Translations under genes and position numbers: made by a program | The notes under the pieces: generated by a model | Database searches by the model: none | What the model saw: the letters and a program-made list of their open reading frames with translations, nothing else | What the model was told of the DNA's origin: nothing | Shown here: piece after piece, positions 1-10,915 of the stretch | How the letters are laid out: each line of letters starts with the position of its first letter | How positions within the stretch are numbered: the stretch's first letter is position 1 | From: Paraconiothyrium sp. Pb-2020 | Taxonomy: Eukaryota > Ascomycota > Dothideomycetes > Pleosporales > Didymosphaeriaceae | NCBI GenBank assembly: GCA_022419385.1 | Contig: JAJUBI010000005.1 | Coordinates: 4,030,001-4,094,000, forward strand | Direction of reading: 5' to 3' | DNA: 64,000 nucleotides

Positions 1-1
1 C

Positions 2-679
2 ATCAAGCGGGACAAGTTTGATACTCATCCAATGTCGCGACACTCATCCGTTGGCGGAAGCGACACCGGCTCTTCAGTCATCGATGGCAACTCCTCCATC
101 TATACCTCTGACGATAGTGTTTTCTCAGAACCTCCGCGTCCACGCGTGCATAGTCGTACTACTTCTGAGGTAGGCGGGGGATCACACCTGCGCTCTCGCA
201 ACATGGCAATCCCACGCAATGATGCTTTTGCACCTGCCTATCATGAGGATCACCGGCGTCAGAGGTCGCGCTTTGAAGCAGACGACTACCCTCCACACCG
301 CCCTAGAGGCTCTCTTCATGGCGATTATGCAGAGCCGCACCATTCTACCTCGTATGGCCGTCCCTCTATGCCTTCTCGTCGCCACAGCATGCAGATGAAT
401 AATCCGTTCGACCCAAGATACCCAGGCCAGCCCCTAAGATCATACACCGGCTACTCCAGTCAACCGTTCCAAAAGCGGTACATCGATGAGAGCGGTCCAG
501 ATCCGTTCGAGTTTCGTATGATGGCCGATCAATTGGGTGCCATGGACCACATGAACCACTCGCGGCGCAGCGGCTTGCCAAACAGGCGGAACAGTTTCAG
601 GGGCAGGATGACTCCTGAGGTTGACGAGTGGGCTTACCGACCACATGGAGGAGTGTATGGTGGTTATCGTCATGTCTAG
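2..679 (+). CDS. 3' end of an unknown low-complexity protein (5' end outside window)
   Basis: The reading frame is open from base 2 to a TAG at 677-679, so this is the C-terminal 225 or so residues of a longer protein. It has no recognisable domain. The visible part is rich in Ser, Arg, His, Pro and Tyr. It begins with a Ser/Thr/Gly stretch, has several RRxS-type basophilic kinase sites (for example SRRHS and NRRNS), and ends in a Gly/Tyr-rich tail (GGVYGGYRHV). This is typical of the disordered tail of a fungal regulatory protein. An internal ATG at 32 could in principle start a 215-residue protein, but the codons before it (IKRDKFDTHP) continue the frame without a stop, so a partial gene is more likely. 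No function is proposed. Confidence 0.6.
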   Translation: MKRDKFDTHPMSRHSSVGGSDTGSSVIDGNSSIYTSDDSVFSEPPRPRVHSRTTSEVGGGSHLRSRNMAIPRNDAFAPAYHEDHRRQRSRFEADDYPPHRPRGSLHGDYAEPHHSTSYGRPSMPSRRHSMQMNNPFDPRYPGQPLRSYTGYSSQPFQKRYIDESGPDPFEFRMMADQLGAMDHMNHSRRSGLPNRRNSFRGRMTPEVDEWAYRPHGGVYGGYRHV

Positions 680-2587
680 GCTGTACCCACAGGGCTATGG
701 GCTGGTTCTCTTTAGTGCATTTGCAGCTCGTATCTTGAATCAAACGATGAACGGCCGCGTACGAAATGGAGTGAAGAGATTTGTTTCCGACCAGGCGTTC
801 CGGATATACGTTACCAAAATGGACAGTGCGCTTTGGATGTCTGGCGTTCAGGACCGGTTTCGTTCGTATCTACCCAGATCCCACACTTGTGTTTGATTTT
901 TATCTTGTATGGTAGTCTCATGGCCATTCCGCATCTTGTAAGTACGCATAAAGCCTCAAGTGATATCTGCAAGTGATAATGAGGCAACTAACTCACGTGC
1001 TGCGTGGGATCCAGCAAGCCATTACTATATTCTTCTTGTAGTATGGTACCCACATATCACTCACCGGTGACTCTACTCTGGATGATTATTCTATAGCTAT
1101 CTTGATACGGAAGATCTCACTTCCGTGCAATTTCCATGTGCAAACCTACCAGCCGCTCGGCTCACGGGTTCGTCCATCGCTGAAGTCCGAGCGCTCTAAG
1201 CAGCACATACTGTCATCGGCAGCCATAACTGTCGAACAACCCTGAAGGAAACATATACGCTTGTTTTCAAGTGCTGATGTGATGCTCACTTACACCAAAC
1301 TACCTCGCTAGATTTACTCTCCCGGCAGACTCGCGTGCCACACAGGTATGCATGTCAGCACATGCAGCGCGCCAAAGCTGCATCGTAAAGATGACCCATT
1401 ACCCGCTTGATATGTCCGCGGGGTATATGTCGACGATACTAGGTTGACGAGATGGGAAAGTCGGACCTACTCGTCCCGTCCAAGCATACGATGAACACAG
1501 AGTCCTAACTCCGCCACCAACAACTCCAGGCGCTTGGATCACACCCGTTCTCGCACTCCACTCTGGTAGAGCGTAAACCCACGTCTACGCTCGCGGGATG
1601 CGGGGTGCGGGAACATCAGGTTTGCTGGGAGCGACTAATGGTGGGAAGGGAAGTGAGACACATCCCTTACAGCACGAAAACCACACCCAAGCGAAGCAAC
1701 ACAAGCGGCGTGCGCAACTTGACGGCGCTCACCCACCCCTACTCACCATTGTCCAGCACTCGGCGTATAGCCCTAAACACATACCAGTAACACTTACTTA
1801 GAGACTATGACAGCATGCTACAAGCCACACGCCCAACACAGATACCCATTAAAACATCTATATTTACTTTCGTTTCGCATATCCATCCCAAAGGGTGAGG
1901 GTATCGCATCGCACAATGTGTTGCCACGTCACCTCTTGCACGACCCGCGCACGCACTGAAACAAGAAAAATCATTTCACTACATATCTTATATCTCTGGC
2001 CAAGATTCCACGACAGCAGCCTCCCTCGACCCCAAAAAGAGTCTTTGCCACACACACAGATTGAGAAAGTGAGTAAAGAAAATCGGTGTATCCTGCGATC
2101 CACAGCACAACACGCCTCCCTCCTCCCAGCCCTTCAGAACCAACAGCAGCGCACCACTTTATTAAAAACAAAACATGGATGATAGGACAAGATGATAGGT
2201 ATGGTTTGATGTCGCTTGCCCACAACAATACAGCGTGAAGAACATAAGGTGAGTTAGGTAGGTGGTAAAGGAAAGCGAATACCAATGCCTCGCCTTTTGT
2301 GGTAACAGTAGAGAAGAAGGAAGATTTGCTTACGACTATGGCGAGTTGGAAGCCCCGGCCCACGCAGGGTATCAAAGAGAAACTTGGGACGAGACAGCCA
2401 CTCCACCAAGTACAGCTGATGAACGAGTTCGGTCGACAGGTGCGACATAGAGGTAGGTAAAGGAAAAGCATTTTCACAACGCCGTGCATGAATGTGGCGA
2501 TGTCCTTCGTCATCAAAGACATACATCCCGTCACTCGACTTCCAAATAGAAAGTCTTGAAATGTCCAAGCGCCAAATTACACATTGA
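680..2587. other. Intergenic region, no gene seen
   Basis: This 1.9 kb lies between the unknown gene and the 3' end of the G-alpha gene. It contains only short overlapping reading frames on both strands, without recognisable motifs or good splice-linked continuations. It presumably holds the 3' UTRs of both neighbours, which converge here. Confidence 0.6.
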
Positions 2588-3855
2588 CTATATCAGACCG
2601 CACAATCGGAGGTTCTCCTGGATTATGATGTCTACATCTCGTTAGTCTGGGTAGCGCGACAATGGACAAGGGGAGCGTACCGTTCACAGCAGCCATAACG
2701 AATCGGATCTGCATGGTGTCCGTGGCGCATGTGAAATGGGTGTAGATTTGCTTAGTCTCGTGCTGGTTGAGCGAGACGAAACGGTTAAGGATGTAGTCGC
2801 AGGCAGCTGCGTAGTCTGGACCACCTGTGATATGGATTAGCATGGATCGTTGGGAAGCAGTAGATCAAGTCATACCCTCGTAGTCAGGGAAGTAGTTCTT
2901 CATGGGGCTGACGGGCAGCTTCTCCTTGAATCGATCGATTTTGTTCAGGAAAAGAATAATCGAGGTCTTTACGAACCACCGCGAGTTGCAGATGGAATCG
3001 AACAGGGTCAACGCTTCCTGCATACGGTTGACTGTCTCGTCTTCGAACAGCAATTGGTCGTACTCTGAGATGGCCACAAGGAAGAGGATCGTCGTGACGT
3101 TCTCGAAGCAGTGTATCCACTTCTTTCTTTCTGATCGCTGACCACCGACATCGAACATTCGGTATGTGAGGTCGCCAATGATGAAGGTGGTTTCTGTGAT
3201 ACCGGTCGTCTTGACACGGGATCGAAGTACGTCCTGGTCGTTAGGAATGTAGTCGCCGGCTGCGATACGGTCGATGGAATCGAAGTAGCTTTAGCTGTCA
3301 GCATGGCGTGGAACACACAGTAAACCAGTATCGACTCACTATTTCGCAGAGTCGTTGAGCTGGTACTCGCGCGAGCGCTGGAAGCACTGCTGCACGCCCG
3401 CGTCTTTCCAGAGCACGGAGATGGCGTTGCCAACCTCCGGTGGTAAGCTGTCCCCTTCGATTTGTGCGGGTTGCATGAAGATGGTCTGAACGTGGTACTC
3501 AGCGCGCTGGTCATCCAGAGGCAGCTCGAGCGACTCCATAGCCTCGAGAATGACACGCATCGACTGGACCGTGTTGCTGAAGATGATCTCCTTGAAAGAT
3601 TCGCGCTCGTCGCGCGAGTAGCCGCCCTCATGGATAAGCTTCATCTGCTTGAGAATCGTCGACTTTCCAGATTCACCAGCACCTGCTCCGAGTTAGCATG
3701 CGGGTGGCCGATGCCGACGGCTAGGACGGGTACTGACCGAGCAACAACATCTTGATCTCATTGCGCTGCAGCATCTTGTCACGCTTGAGCTGGTTCTCGA
3801 TCTCCTCGTTCCTCTGCTTCCCCTCCTTCTCCTCTGTGCTCATTCCGCAGCCCAT
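2588..3855 (-). CDS. gna1: Heterotrimeric G protein alpha subunit, group I (G-alpha-i type), 353 aa
   Basis: Five exons: 3855-3738, 3682-3340, 3288-2876, 2824-2681 and 2631-2588. They splice to exactly 354 codons, giving 353 aa, the length of group I fungal G-alpha proteins (FadA/GNA-1 type). The N-terminus MGCGMST carries Gly2 for myristoylation and Cys3 for palmitoylation. The P-loop GAGESGKS is at 40-47, the switch region DVGGQR at 200-205 with catalytic Gln204, and the guanine-specificity NKID near 269. The C-terminus CGLI has the cysteine at -4 that pertussis toxin modifies in G-alpha-i proteins. These proteins sit on the inner plasma membrane, couple to seven-helix receptors, and in filamentous fungi act on cAMP signalling, growth, conidiation and often secondary metabolism or virulence. 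All four introns are 49-55 bp. Nothing is missing or disrupted. Confidence 0.97.
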
Positions 3856-6800
3856 GGTGACGGTTGGGTGAGGTGTGGTGTATTAGGTAGGTGGGTAAGA
3901 TGATCCGTACGAAGGCCGGCCGACACGGAATCTGCGCGCAAGACACGTTAGTAGGGACTCTACTAGCAGCGCGGCGGGACAGAACAGGTTGCCGCTGCAA
4001 GGAAGGCCAGTTGCGTGGCGTGAGGCAATGAGTGAAGCGGAAGGTAGAGCGCGATTTCCTGCTTCAGGCAGGAGCGACGCGCAGCAGCAGCGGCAGGTGC
4101 AGGTGTCAATGGCAGAGGGGCAGGACTCACGTATTATTACAAAAGACGCAGGCTCGAATTCGCTTTCGCTGCTCGCGTTTCGGTGGCGCGCGGGCGATGG
4201 ATGGCTGGATGATGGAGAGGGTGCGACGGGGTCGGTTCGCTCGGGGCGGAGGTGCTGCGAGGTGCGCGGTGGTTGGAGAGGCTGTCGTGGGCTGCGCCGG
4301 GGGTCGTTCAGGTGTCGCAACGAAAGACAGACGCAGCTTCGGTGAGAGTGGCACGGCAGCACTTGACAGGAGATGCCGACAGCACGAGAGTGCGGATAAG
4401 AAGAAGGTCTGGGAGCAGGAGGCTTTTGGGTGGTGTTGCCGAGAAAGGGGAGATCCCAGGAGCGGCCTAGTTTCAAAGCACAGGCTCCAAGAGCGTTCGC
4501 TCGCTGCAGTCCGCCTCCGCCTTTGAATGGCCGCACACAGCACCCAGGCCTGCGCCCGGCCTGCTGCAGAGTTTCCTGCTGATTGATTGATTGCTAAGGT
4601 TGCCATCCATTGTCGACTGCCACTCCCACGACTATGCTACTGTGCGCATCTGCTGCACCGCTGCGGCCGACATAGACGTCTGGTGCTTCCGCGGCGAGCG
4701 CACCGAAATCAACTCGCCACCGCCAGAGCCAGAGCGATCAACAGGCGGGCCAGGACGGTCCCCCGAGCACCTGTTGCACACCTGTTCCACTGTTTAACGC
4801 GTCTGACTAGCAGCTCTTCTAGAAGCTTTGTCGAAAAAGGGGCGCGACAAATAGAGGCTCCGCGCCGGGGCCAGCCCGCGAGCGCAACACCCCAGGAAAT
4901 CTCAAACGCTGCTTCGTCTTCGTTGATCATCTTGTATTGTATCGTCGCTGCGTCTATTGCGCTGTCTGCCGTTCAGTCGAAGCCGCCAGAGAACAGCGCC
5001 CTCCGCCCGTCGACCCGCCTGCAAGGTTTCACTGCGTCGCTCGCTGCCCGTCCTGACCATGACCCGCCTCAGTTTCCGTACCCTGTCTTGGCCGGTCGCT
5101 CACGCCAGCTCGCCGTGGTCTAGCGCTCTCGACGCAAACTGTAGTCGCAGCTCTAACCACGGCGCCTTCATCTCCTTGATTCATGGTTCTCATCTCGGCC
5201 AATCAGCGCCGCTCGATAATCCTGGATCCCTGATCCTGCACGCCTTGTTCGTCTTTTCCTCCTCATGCCCCTGATTGCGCGTTCGGCAGCGCACAATTGT
5301 CCTTCCTTGCTGCGGCAACTGTCCTCATGCACTCGTGGTCGTCGTCCAGGATGCCACTTGTATGGGTCCGTTAGCAAAGACATCATCAGCGCGCAGCACT
5401 TGTCACACCACATGCTACACTCGACAACGTTTCATATGCCAGTCCTTGGTCAAACTCAGGTGTGCATCACCTGGGGTGCACCCAGGACATGCTGACAGCA
5501 TGATTCTATCTTATGAACAACGAACACGTGATTTCTGCCATGCCCAGGTGATCGAACTATAGATGCGATCTTAGTGCCTCGAATGCCTTCACTCTTGCGC
5601 CGCTATCAAACGAGCTCATCAATGAAGAGCAGACATCCTTGTCGGCTCACGCTCTCGCACAACCGTCACTTGGGAATGTTTCAGCATCTACGTGAGCAGC
5701 TACCATTACAGTGTCAGAACAACCAGGTTGAGCACGTGCTCGTTATAACATGATAACGATGCGATGCCATATCAGATGGAGACTTGGGGACTGAGAGTCT
5801 GTCTCACTTACAGACTCTCCTATGCCATGATGCTCTGCACTGCCTACCTAAAGAATATTTCATTTAGGACCCTGCTTTTGTCTCAAAGTAACTCGGATAT
5901 GTTAAAAACCACTAGATTCTGGCGAATCATTCATTAGTGGTCGGAGCATGCTCGCTGTAAAGTTTCAGTGGTCACGTCAGTCGCTTGTCTAGGAGCATCC
6001 AGCGATGCACCTCTTGCTACGACATTGGTCGACGCCTATCATAATTGAGACTTGATGCCAAAGGCGTTCAAGCTATCTTTGATGTCTCGACCCCGATGAA
6101 TGTTACCTGCTAGTGCAGACCATAGTCTTGGATGTCTATAGCATCCTCCAATACTGACAACACGACCAATCACTCGAGATGAAACACGCCGTCTGTAAGC
6201 TATCAATAAGTCATTCGTTTCAAAGTCGAAGATGCGGCGTGGCTGTGGCTGCACCGAGTGAACTTCTGGGGTCTAAACTCACCTGACATTGCCTTTGCTG
6301 GAAATTCTGAGCATCTTCACCGAAGTACGCATGTACTAGCATCAACCCCGGAACACCCTTCAGTATCTGTGTTATCAGAGCAATACCAAGATGCAAGTAA
6401 GAGAAGAAATGTGATCCAGGCTTTATCGATTGCAATCCGAATCTTGCGTCCGCGTGCAATGTCTGAGGCTGAGTGCGGCTCCCGTCCTACCGGATGCCAT
6501 GAGCCTCAAACTCGACACTCCGCCACCTTACTGTGCGCGGGAGCGGATCGTGCCGGCGCGAAGCTAAACCCACTCTATGAAGAATAATTGTGCGAACAGC
6601 AGGCAAAGTTGACATCAGGACCTAGGTACCTAGGCATCGGGGACCCCACGTGCTGCGTGCACGACTTCATGTACATGCAGCGAAATGCTAGACAGTAATA
6701 CAACCGAGTACTATGGTTACCAGAAGAGAACCGAAATGGCCTGGAAGCGACACTTACGTACGCCAAGCTCTATTTTCGTCACTGGAAAAGAGAAAAAGCC

Positions 6801-7296
6801 ATACATTGCATCCCTTCGTGCTAATTTGGTGGGCAAGCGCTTAGGCTAAAGCCCAATACGGCAAGGTGCCATCTCGAAGCGCCAGCAACCCAAAGTCGTG
6901 TATCCTAACCACTCTCTACAGATCCCTTGTGCATCTCCTAGTAATGTGTCCCGGGCGCTAGAGATGTCTACACCAATCCTTTCGAGAAGCTCGGCGAACC
7001 GACGCCTCGGCGGCTGCCCATGCGCACGTCAGACGCAGCGCTTCGGATGGGTGCTCCTACATATTATCAACATACGATCCACTGGGGAGTTTCCTCTCGA
7101 TGCATCAAAACATATCTCATGAGACGAGTGTTGTGTGACGAATTTCCTTCCGTCTCTCCTTGAATTTCCTTGTCCCGACGCTGCTGGTTCAGCGCCGTTT
7201 CTCAAATGTTACTTTTCTAGATTCCATTAGGTCTGTCAACATTCTCCGCCCCACAATGCAGAATGTCGCTTACTTCTTCATAGCTTCTGTACAACT
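3856..7296. other. Long gene-free region between G-alpha and the CFEM gene
   Basis: This 3.4 kb separates two divergent genes and should hold both promoters and 5' leaders. The part nearest the G-alpha start (about 3,860-5,300) is GC-rich and open in several frames at once. The longest is 178 codons from 4587 on the + strand, without family motifs. A minus-strand stretch at about 6,040-6,460 reads as short protein-like pieces (for example SYLHLGIALI), possibly the remains of a gene, but I could not assign it to any family. Confidence 0.5.
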
Positions 7297-9672
7297 ATGT
7301 TTCTCAGCCACTCTAGCTGGCTATGCATTATATTGCCTACCCTAATAGCAGCCACGCCTCAGAAGACGGTACCGGCACGACCCAAGCGTTCACTACCCCC
7401 AAAGCTTCAACAAGTACCTGCATGTGCACAGCCATGCCTGCAGACGTCGCTATCCGAACAATTTCCTTTTGCATGTACCACCCCAGTGGATCTCAATTGC
7501 CTGTGTTCTCGATATAGTTTCAACGGCCAGACGCTGGGCGAAGTGGCCGTTGGATGCATATATGCGTCCTGTTCCAAGTATCATGGCACGACTTCAGCGT
7601 ACAACGTTTGCTTGGGACTGAAATACGCCGTTGCACCGACATTGACAGCTATCACTGTAGTTGCGAGAAGCTCATCGATGTCAGCGAGTATTACCTCTTC
7701 CCGTCCGATCGCTATTACAACCTCTCATACAACACCGACACCTTCATCGACGCCTACTACACGGACTTACGTTACCGACACGGTCATTGCAGACTCTGTC
7801 TCCTTAGTTCCGTCTGCAACCTCGACAACATCACGGGAAACGACAACACCGCTTGCTGCTTCAGACCCTCCCAAAATAATGACGCCCGCTCAGATAGTGG
7901 GATTATCTGTCGCAGTCGGAGCGGCCTTTGTCATCGCTATTGGTCTCATGGGCCTTACAATATTTCTGAGAAGACGAAGAGAGCGAAAGCATGGTATCCC
8001 CATAAATGAGAAGGCCGGACTATCACCAGGGCCAAGTACCTACTCCCTACCTTTCGCGCCAGAGTCCCCTGCGCCAGAACCACCCAATCGGTTCCTACTA
8101 TCTCCTCCTCCAGCACAAAAGAGGTCTGATCGAAGTTTGAGAGTTCAGTACGCAGCAGATGCAGTGCCGAAGCCATTGAAGCTCAACGTAATTCGCAATC
8201 TCACCGCGTCTTCGGAGGTGCTGCCTGCACCGTCCCATACCGACCTAAACACAATACATCCGCTTCTACGCCCTGGTCGTACTACCCCAGACAATACTTC
8301 CAGCTCTTCCATCCCACTTGAACAAATCGGCCTTGCAATTACCGTTGAGCCTCCTCGGCCGGCTGCAAGTCAAAATGAGCAGAAAGTGCAAGTTCCGATA
8401 GGGGAGCCCAAACAGCAACGGCCGACTATCTCGCGACGCAATGCCGACATTTCGCAACGACCGGACAGTGTTATGACCCAGACTACCTTGTTCGAGGAGG
8501 ATGATATCCGCAGGGAGTCGAAGTTGCTGCCTGCATTACCTCAAGTTCCTATTCCTCCGATACGTACGTTTCAGCCTTCGCGACCATTGCCAGCTACGAG
8601 CCCTATCCAAGCTGCAATGGAGAGCACGTCGATCAGGCGGGTACCACAGCAATCCGAGCTTTTTTTGGATATCCCGCTCCGATACTCAAGATCGCAACTA
8701 CCAAAGGTTGACACAGCGGAGACGCTACCTCGTCGCAAGCGAGTGTCGGCTTCTGCCACTAAGAGACAACTGGCTTCCAACACCCGAATATCAGAAAACA
8801 ACCCCAGGTCTGCTGACTCGGAACTCAGTCAGGGCGGGGACATACCGGACTACTACTTCACGGCTTACGAGCAGCCTAAGACGATACACTCAGTATCGCC
8901 TGGCAACCTAGGCAGGCGTTTTCGACCGAAGGCAGATCAGACATATGGTAATGCTAAGCCGAAGCGGTCCTCTAGCAACGTGTCAAGAGCGACCTCAAGA
9001 GCATCGACGAATATCCGCGATTCCTGGTCGTCACAAACGTCTTTCGAGACAGTTGAACCCGATGATCCTACGCCAGAAGATGTTGAGAACGACAAGCAAT
9101 TCCAAGACGGCAAGCTCTCACCAGTAGCGGAGTCTCCAATTCACAAGCTGCGTTACCCAAAAGTACCACGAACCACCAACCAGCTCGTCCCACGCAGCCC
9201 CAAAAGCCCACTAAGCCAAGCTAGTCAAGATAGTCCTCGTTGGCAACCGCAGCCATCTTCACTGCTTGTGAAACGAAAAGGCGAGCAAGGCGCTCTCAAA
9301 CTCGGCAGCCCGTTCAGATCAGGTTCACCCGACGCGCGAACAGCGAGTGAGATACGCAGGTACCGACAACATCTCCGCAGCAGCAGTGTCGAAACGTTCA
9401 GTCCTGCACGGAATAGCGAGCGCTCTACTCGGACTCAAAGCAGCCTCTGGCCAAAGAGCCCTGCCATGTTTGAGCCAGATGTTGTGAGACCACTTACAAT
9501 TCGCAAGACGCAGCTGCTACAAACACCAACGACTCAGGATATGGAGGCGCTCAAAAGCCCGGTTTGGGTGCCGAGATTGACACCTACAAGGCAAGGAGAC
9601 GATCTTTTCATCAATGTTACCTACTCGAAGCCAGGACAGCCCGGTAGTGGCACCTCTTCGTACGTTCCCTAA
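7297..9672 (+). CDS. CFEM-domain single-pass membrane protein, 791 aa
   Basis: One long uninterrupted frame starting MFLSHSSWLC, a hydrophobic signal peptide ending near ATPQ (about residue 20). The eight cysteines of a CFEM domain follow at 43, 47, 60, 68, 70, 87, 92 and 105. An Asp at 65 lies just before the CLC pair, where the haem-binding Asp of characterised CFEM proteins sits. A Ser/Thr-rich stalk leads to one membrane helix at about 200-225 followed by RRRRERK, which predicts an outside N-terminus. The remaining 560 or so residues are a Pro/Ser-rich cytoplasmic tail without a domain. The organisation fits fungal CFEM surface proteins that act as sensors or receptor-like proteins rather than the small GPI-anchored haem carriers. 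The function is inferred only. An ATG at 7256 is in another frame, so 7297 is preferred. Confidence 0.85.
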   Translation: MFLSHSSWLCIILPTLIAATPQKTVPARPKRSLPPKLQQVPACAQPCLQTSLSEQFPFACTTPVDLNCLCSRYSFNGQTLGEVAVGCIYASCSKYHGTTSAYNVCLGLKYAVAPTLTAITVVARSSSMSASITSSRPIAITTSHTTPTPSSTPTTRTYVTDTVIADSVSLVPSATSTTSRETTTPLAASDPPKIMTPAQIVGLSVAVGAAFVIAIGLMGLTIFLRRRRERKHGIPINEKAGLSPGPSTYSLPFAPESPAPEPPNRFLLSPPPAQKRSDRSLRVQYAADAVPKPLKLNVIRNLTASSEVLPAPSHTDLNTIHPLLRPGRTTPDNTSSSSIPLEQIGLAITVEPPRPAASQNEQKVQVPIGEPKQQRPTISRRNADISQRPDSVMTQTTLFEEDDIRRESKLLPALPQVPIPPIRTFQPSRPLPATSPIQAAMESTSIRRVPQQSELFLDIPLRYSRSQLPKVDTAETLPRRKRVSASATKRQLASNTRISENNPRSADSELSQGGDIPDYYFTAYEQPKTIHSVSPGNLGRRFRPKADQTYGNAKPKRSSSNVSRATSRASTNIRDSWSSQTSFETVEPDDPTPEDVENDKQFQDGKLSPVAESPIHKLRYPKVPRTTNQLVPRSPKSPLSQASQDSPRWQPQPSSLLVKRKGEQGALKLGSPFRSGSPDARTASEIRRYRQHLRSSSVETFSPARNSERSTRTQSSLWPKSPAMFEPDVVRPLTIRKTQLLQTPTTQDMEALKSPVWVPRLTPTRQGDDLFINVTYSKPGQPGSGTSSYVP

Positions 9673-10915
9673 CTTTTAACCTTTTCTCTTCTCTTCGTAT
9701 ACTTTCTCTACTACTTTGTAATACCGGCAAAGCGTTGACGCTGCCTCATCCTGTAATCACCAGGGTATGTCCTATCTAAAGGACGCTATGTCAAAACTTG
9801 ACGACACCATCTCTTTGTTATACTTTGTATAGTACGATACCCACGCGCACTCATTAAAGATCTATCTCGTCATCGGCATGGCGTTCAGGCTGGAGACTAT
9901 CAGAGGAAATGTATCATAGTAGAAACGACCTAGGTATATATGAGAAATTGTACATGGCTAGACCAAGGATGGTCCTCGCATCGTGAGCTGTGATAATTTT
10001 TCCGCCAGCCGGAATTTCTTTAGCCCAAGGCCACGATTCTCAAAGGACCAAGGAGTGACTTGGAAGATCTTTCGAGAGGCTGCAGCACGTGGCGTAATTA
10101 ACCGCCGGTGCTGGTGCTTTACCCGTTGGACTGGACGTCGGAGATATTTTCCACCCGCGGAGGTCGAGGTTTTCACGACAGAGCCTCATGTTCTGAAGAG
10201 CCTCCAGGTATCTACCAACTGTCCAAAAGACAAAATAAGGTCCTAGCCAGCTCCATCCACGGATCACGGATTTCCTACTTGGGATGATGGTTTGTCTGTA
10301 CATGGTGGCTCGCATCGAGGCACGCTCGTGCCCAGCCGTCAGTCGTTCGCTGAACAGGAACCGAGGGCAATTGCCTTCATACTTGGTAAAAGTCACGAAA
10401 CATAGAAGATATTGGACAGTTACTGTTGTGCACGACAGTCGGTGCCGACGGCGTGGGTGCACTCATGTGTGTAAAGGGTGTTACATATCCCGCCGGAGAT
10501 GGAACCGAGCCAGACATCGTCGGCTCGGCTTTTGACAGCAGAATGATGCAAAGACGGGCTGTGTTCATTCCACAAAGGAGTGATAAACATGCAGAGCGAA
10601 TGTTTGCTTTGGGAAAGAGTAGCAATAATTATCCAGAAAGCCATGAGTTAGAAGACGAGGTTCAGTCAGCTATGGTGGCGATTTGTCATTGCATAGTCAC
10701 TACCGTATGAGAAGATACAGGCCAGTTGCGGCGAGGGTGCTCTTCGGGCTTTGCCCGGCCGGCGTGGGCTTTGGTGGGGCTGCCAATTGCTCTGAGAACA
10801 TCGATACTGATTAATCCGCACTAACCAACAGAGACCCCCATCTGCGCGCTGCCTACAAAACTTTGTCGCCTCCCAACACTCCGTCTTTCTCCTCCCTTCC
10901 TCTGTCACGTTCAAA
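9673..10915. other. Intergenic region upstream of transketolase
   Basis: This 1.2 kb holds the 3' end of the CFEM gene and the transketolase promoter. The short opposing frames at 9,983-10,710 carry no recognisable motif. A pyrimidine-rich tract (ctttctcctcccttcctc) lies just before the transketolase ATG, as is common at fungal transcription starts. Confidence 0.5.

Noticed and set aside
4587..5123. 178-codon frame upstream of G-alpha
   Set aside because: Same GC-rich, multi-frame pattern without motifs; more likely leader or promoter DNA.
6039..6459. Minus-strand pieces resembling the middle region of fungal transcription factors
   Set aside because: Similarity is only impressionistic (SYLHLGIALI), frames are broken and no Zn2Cys6 cluster is near.
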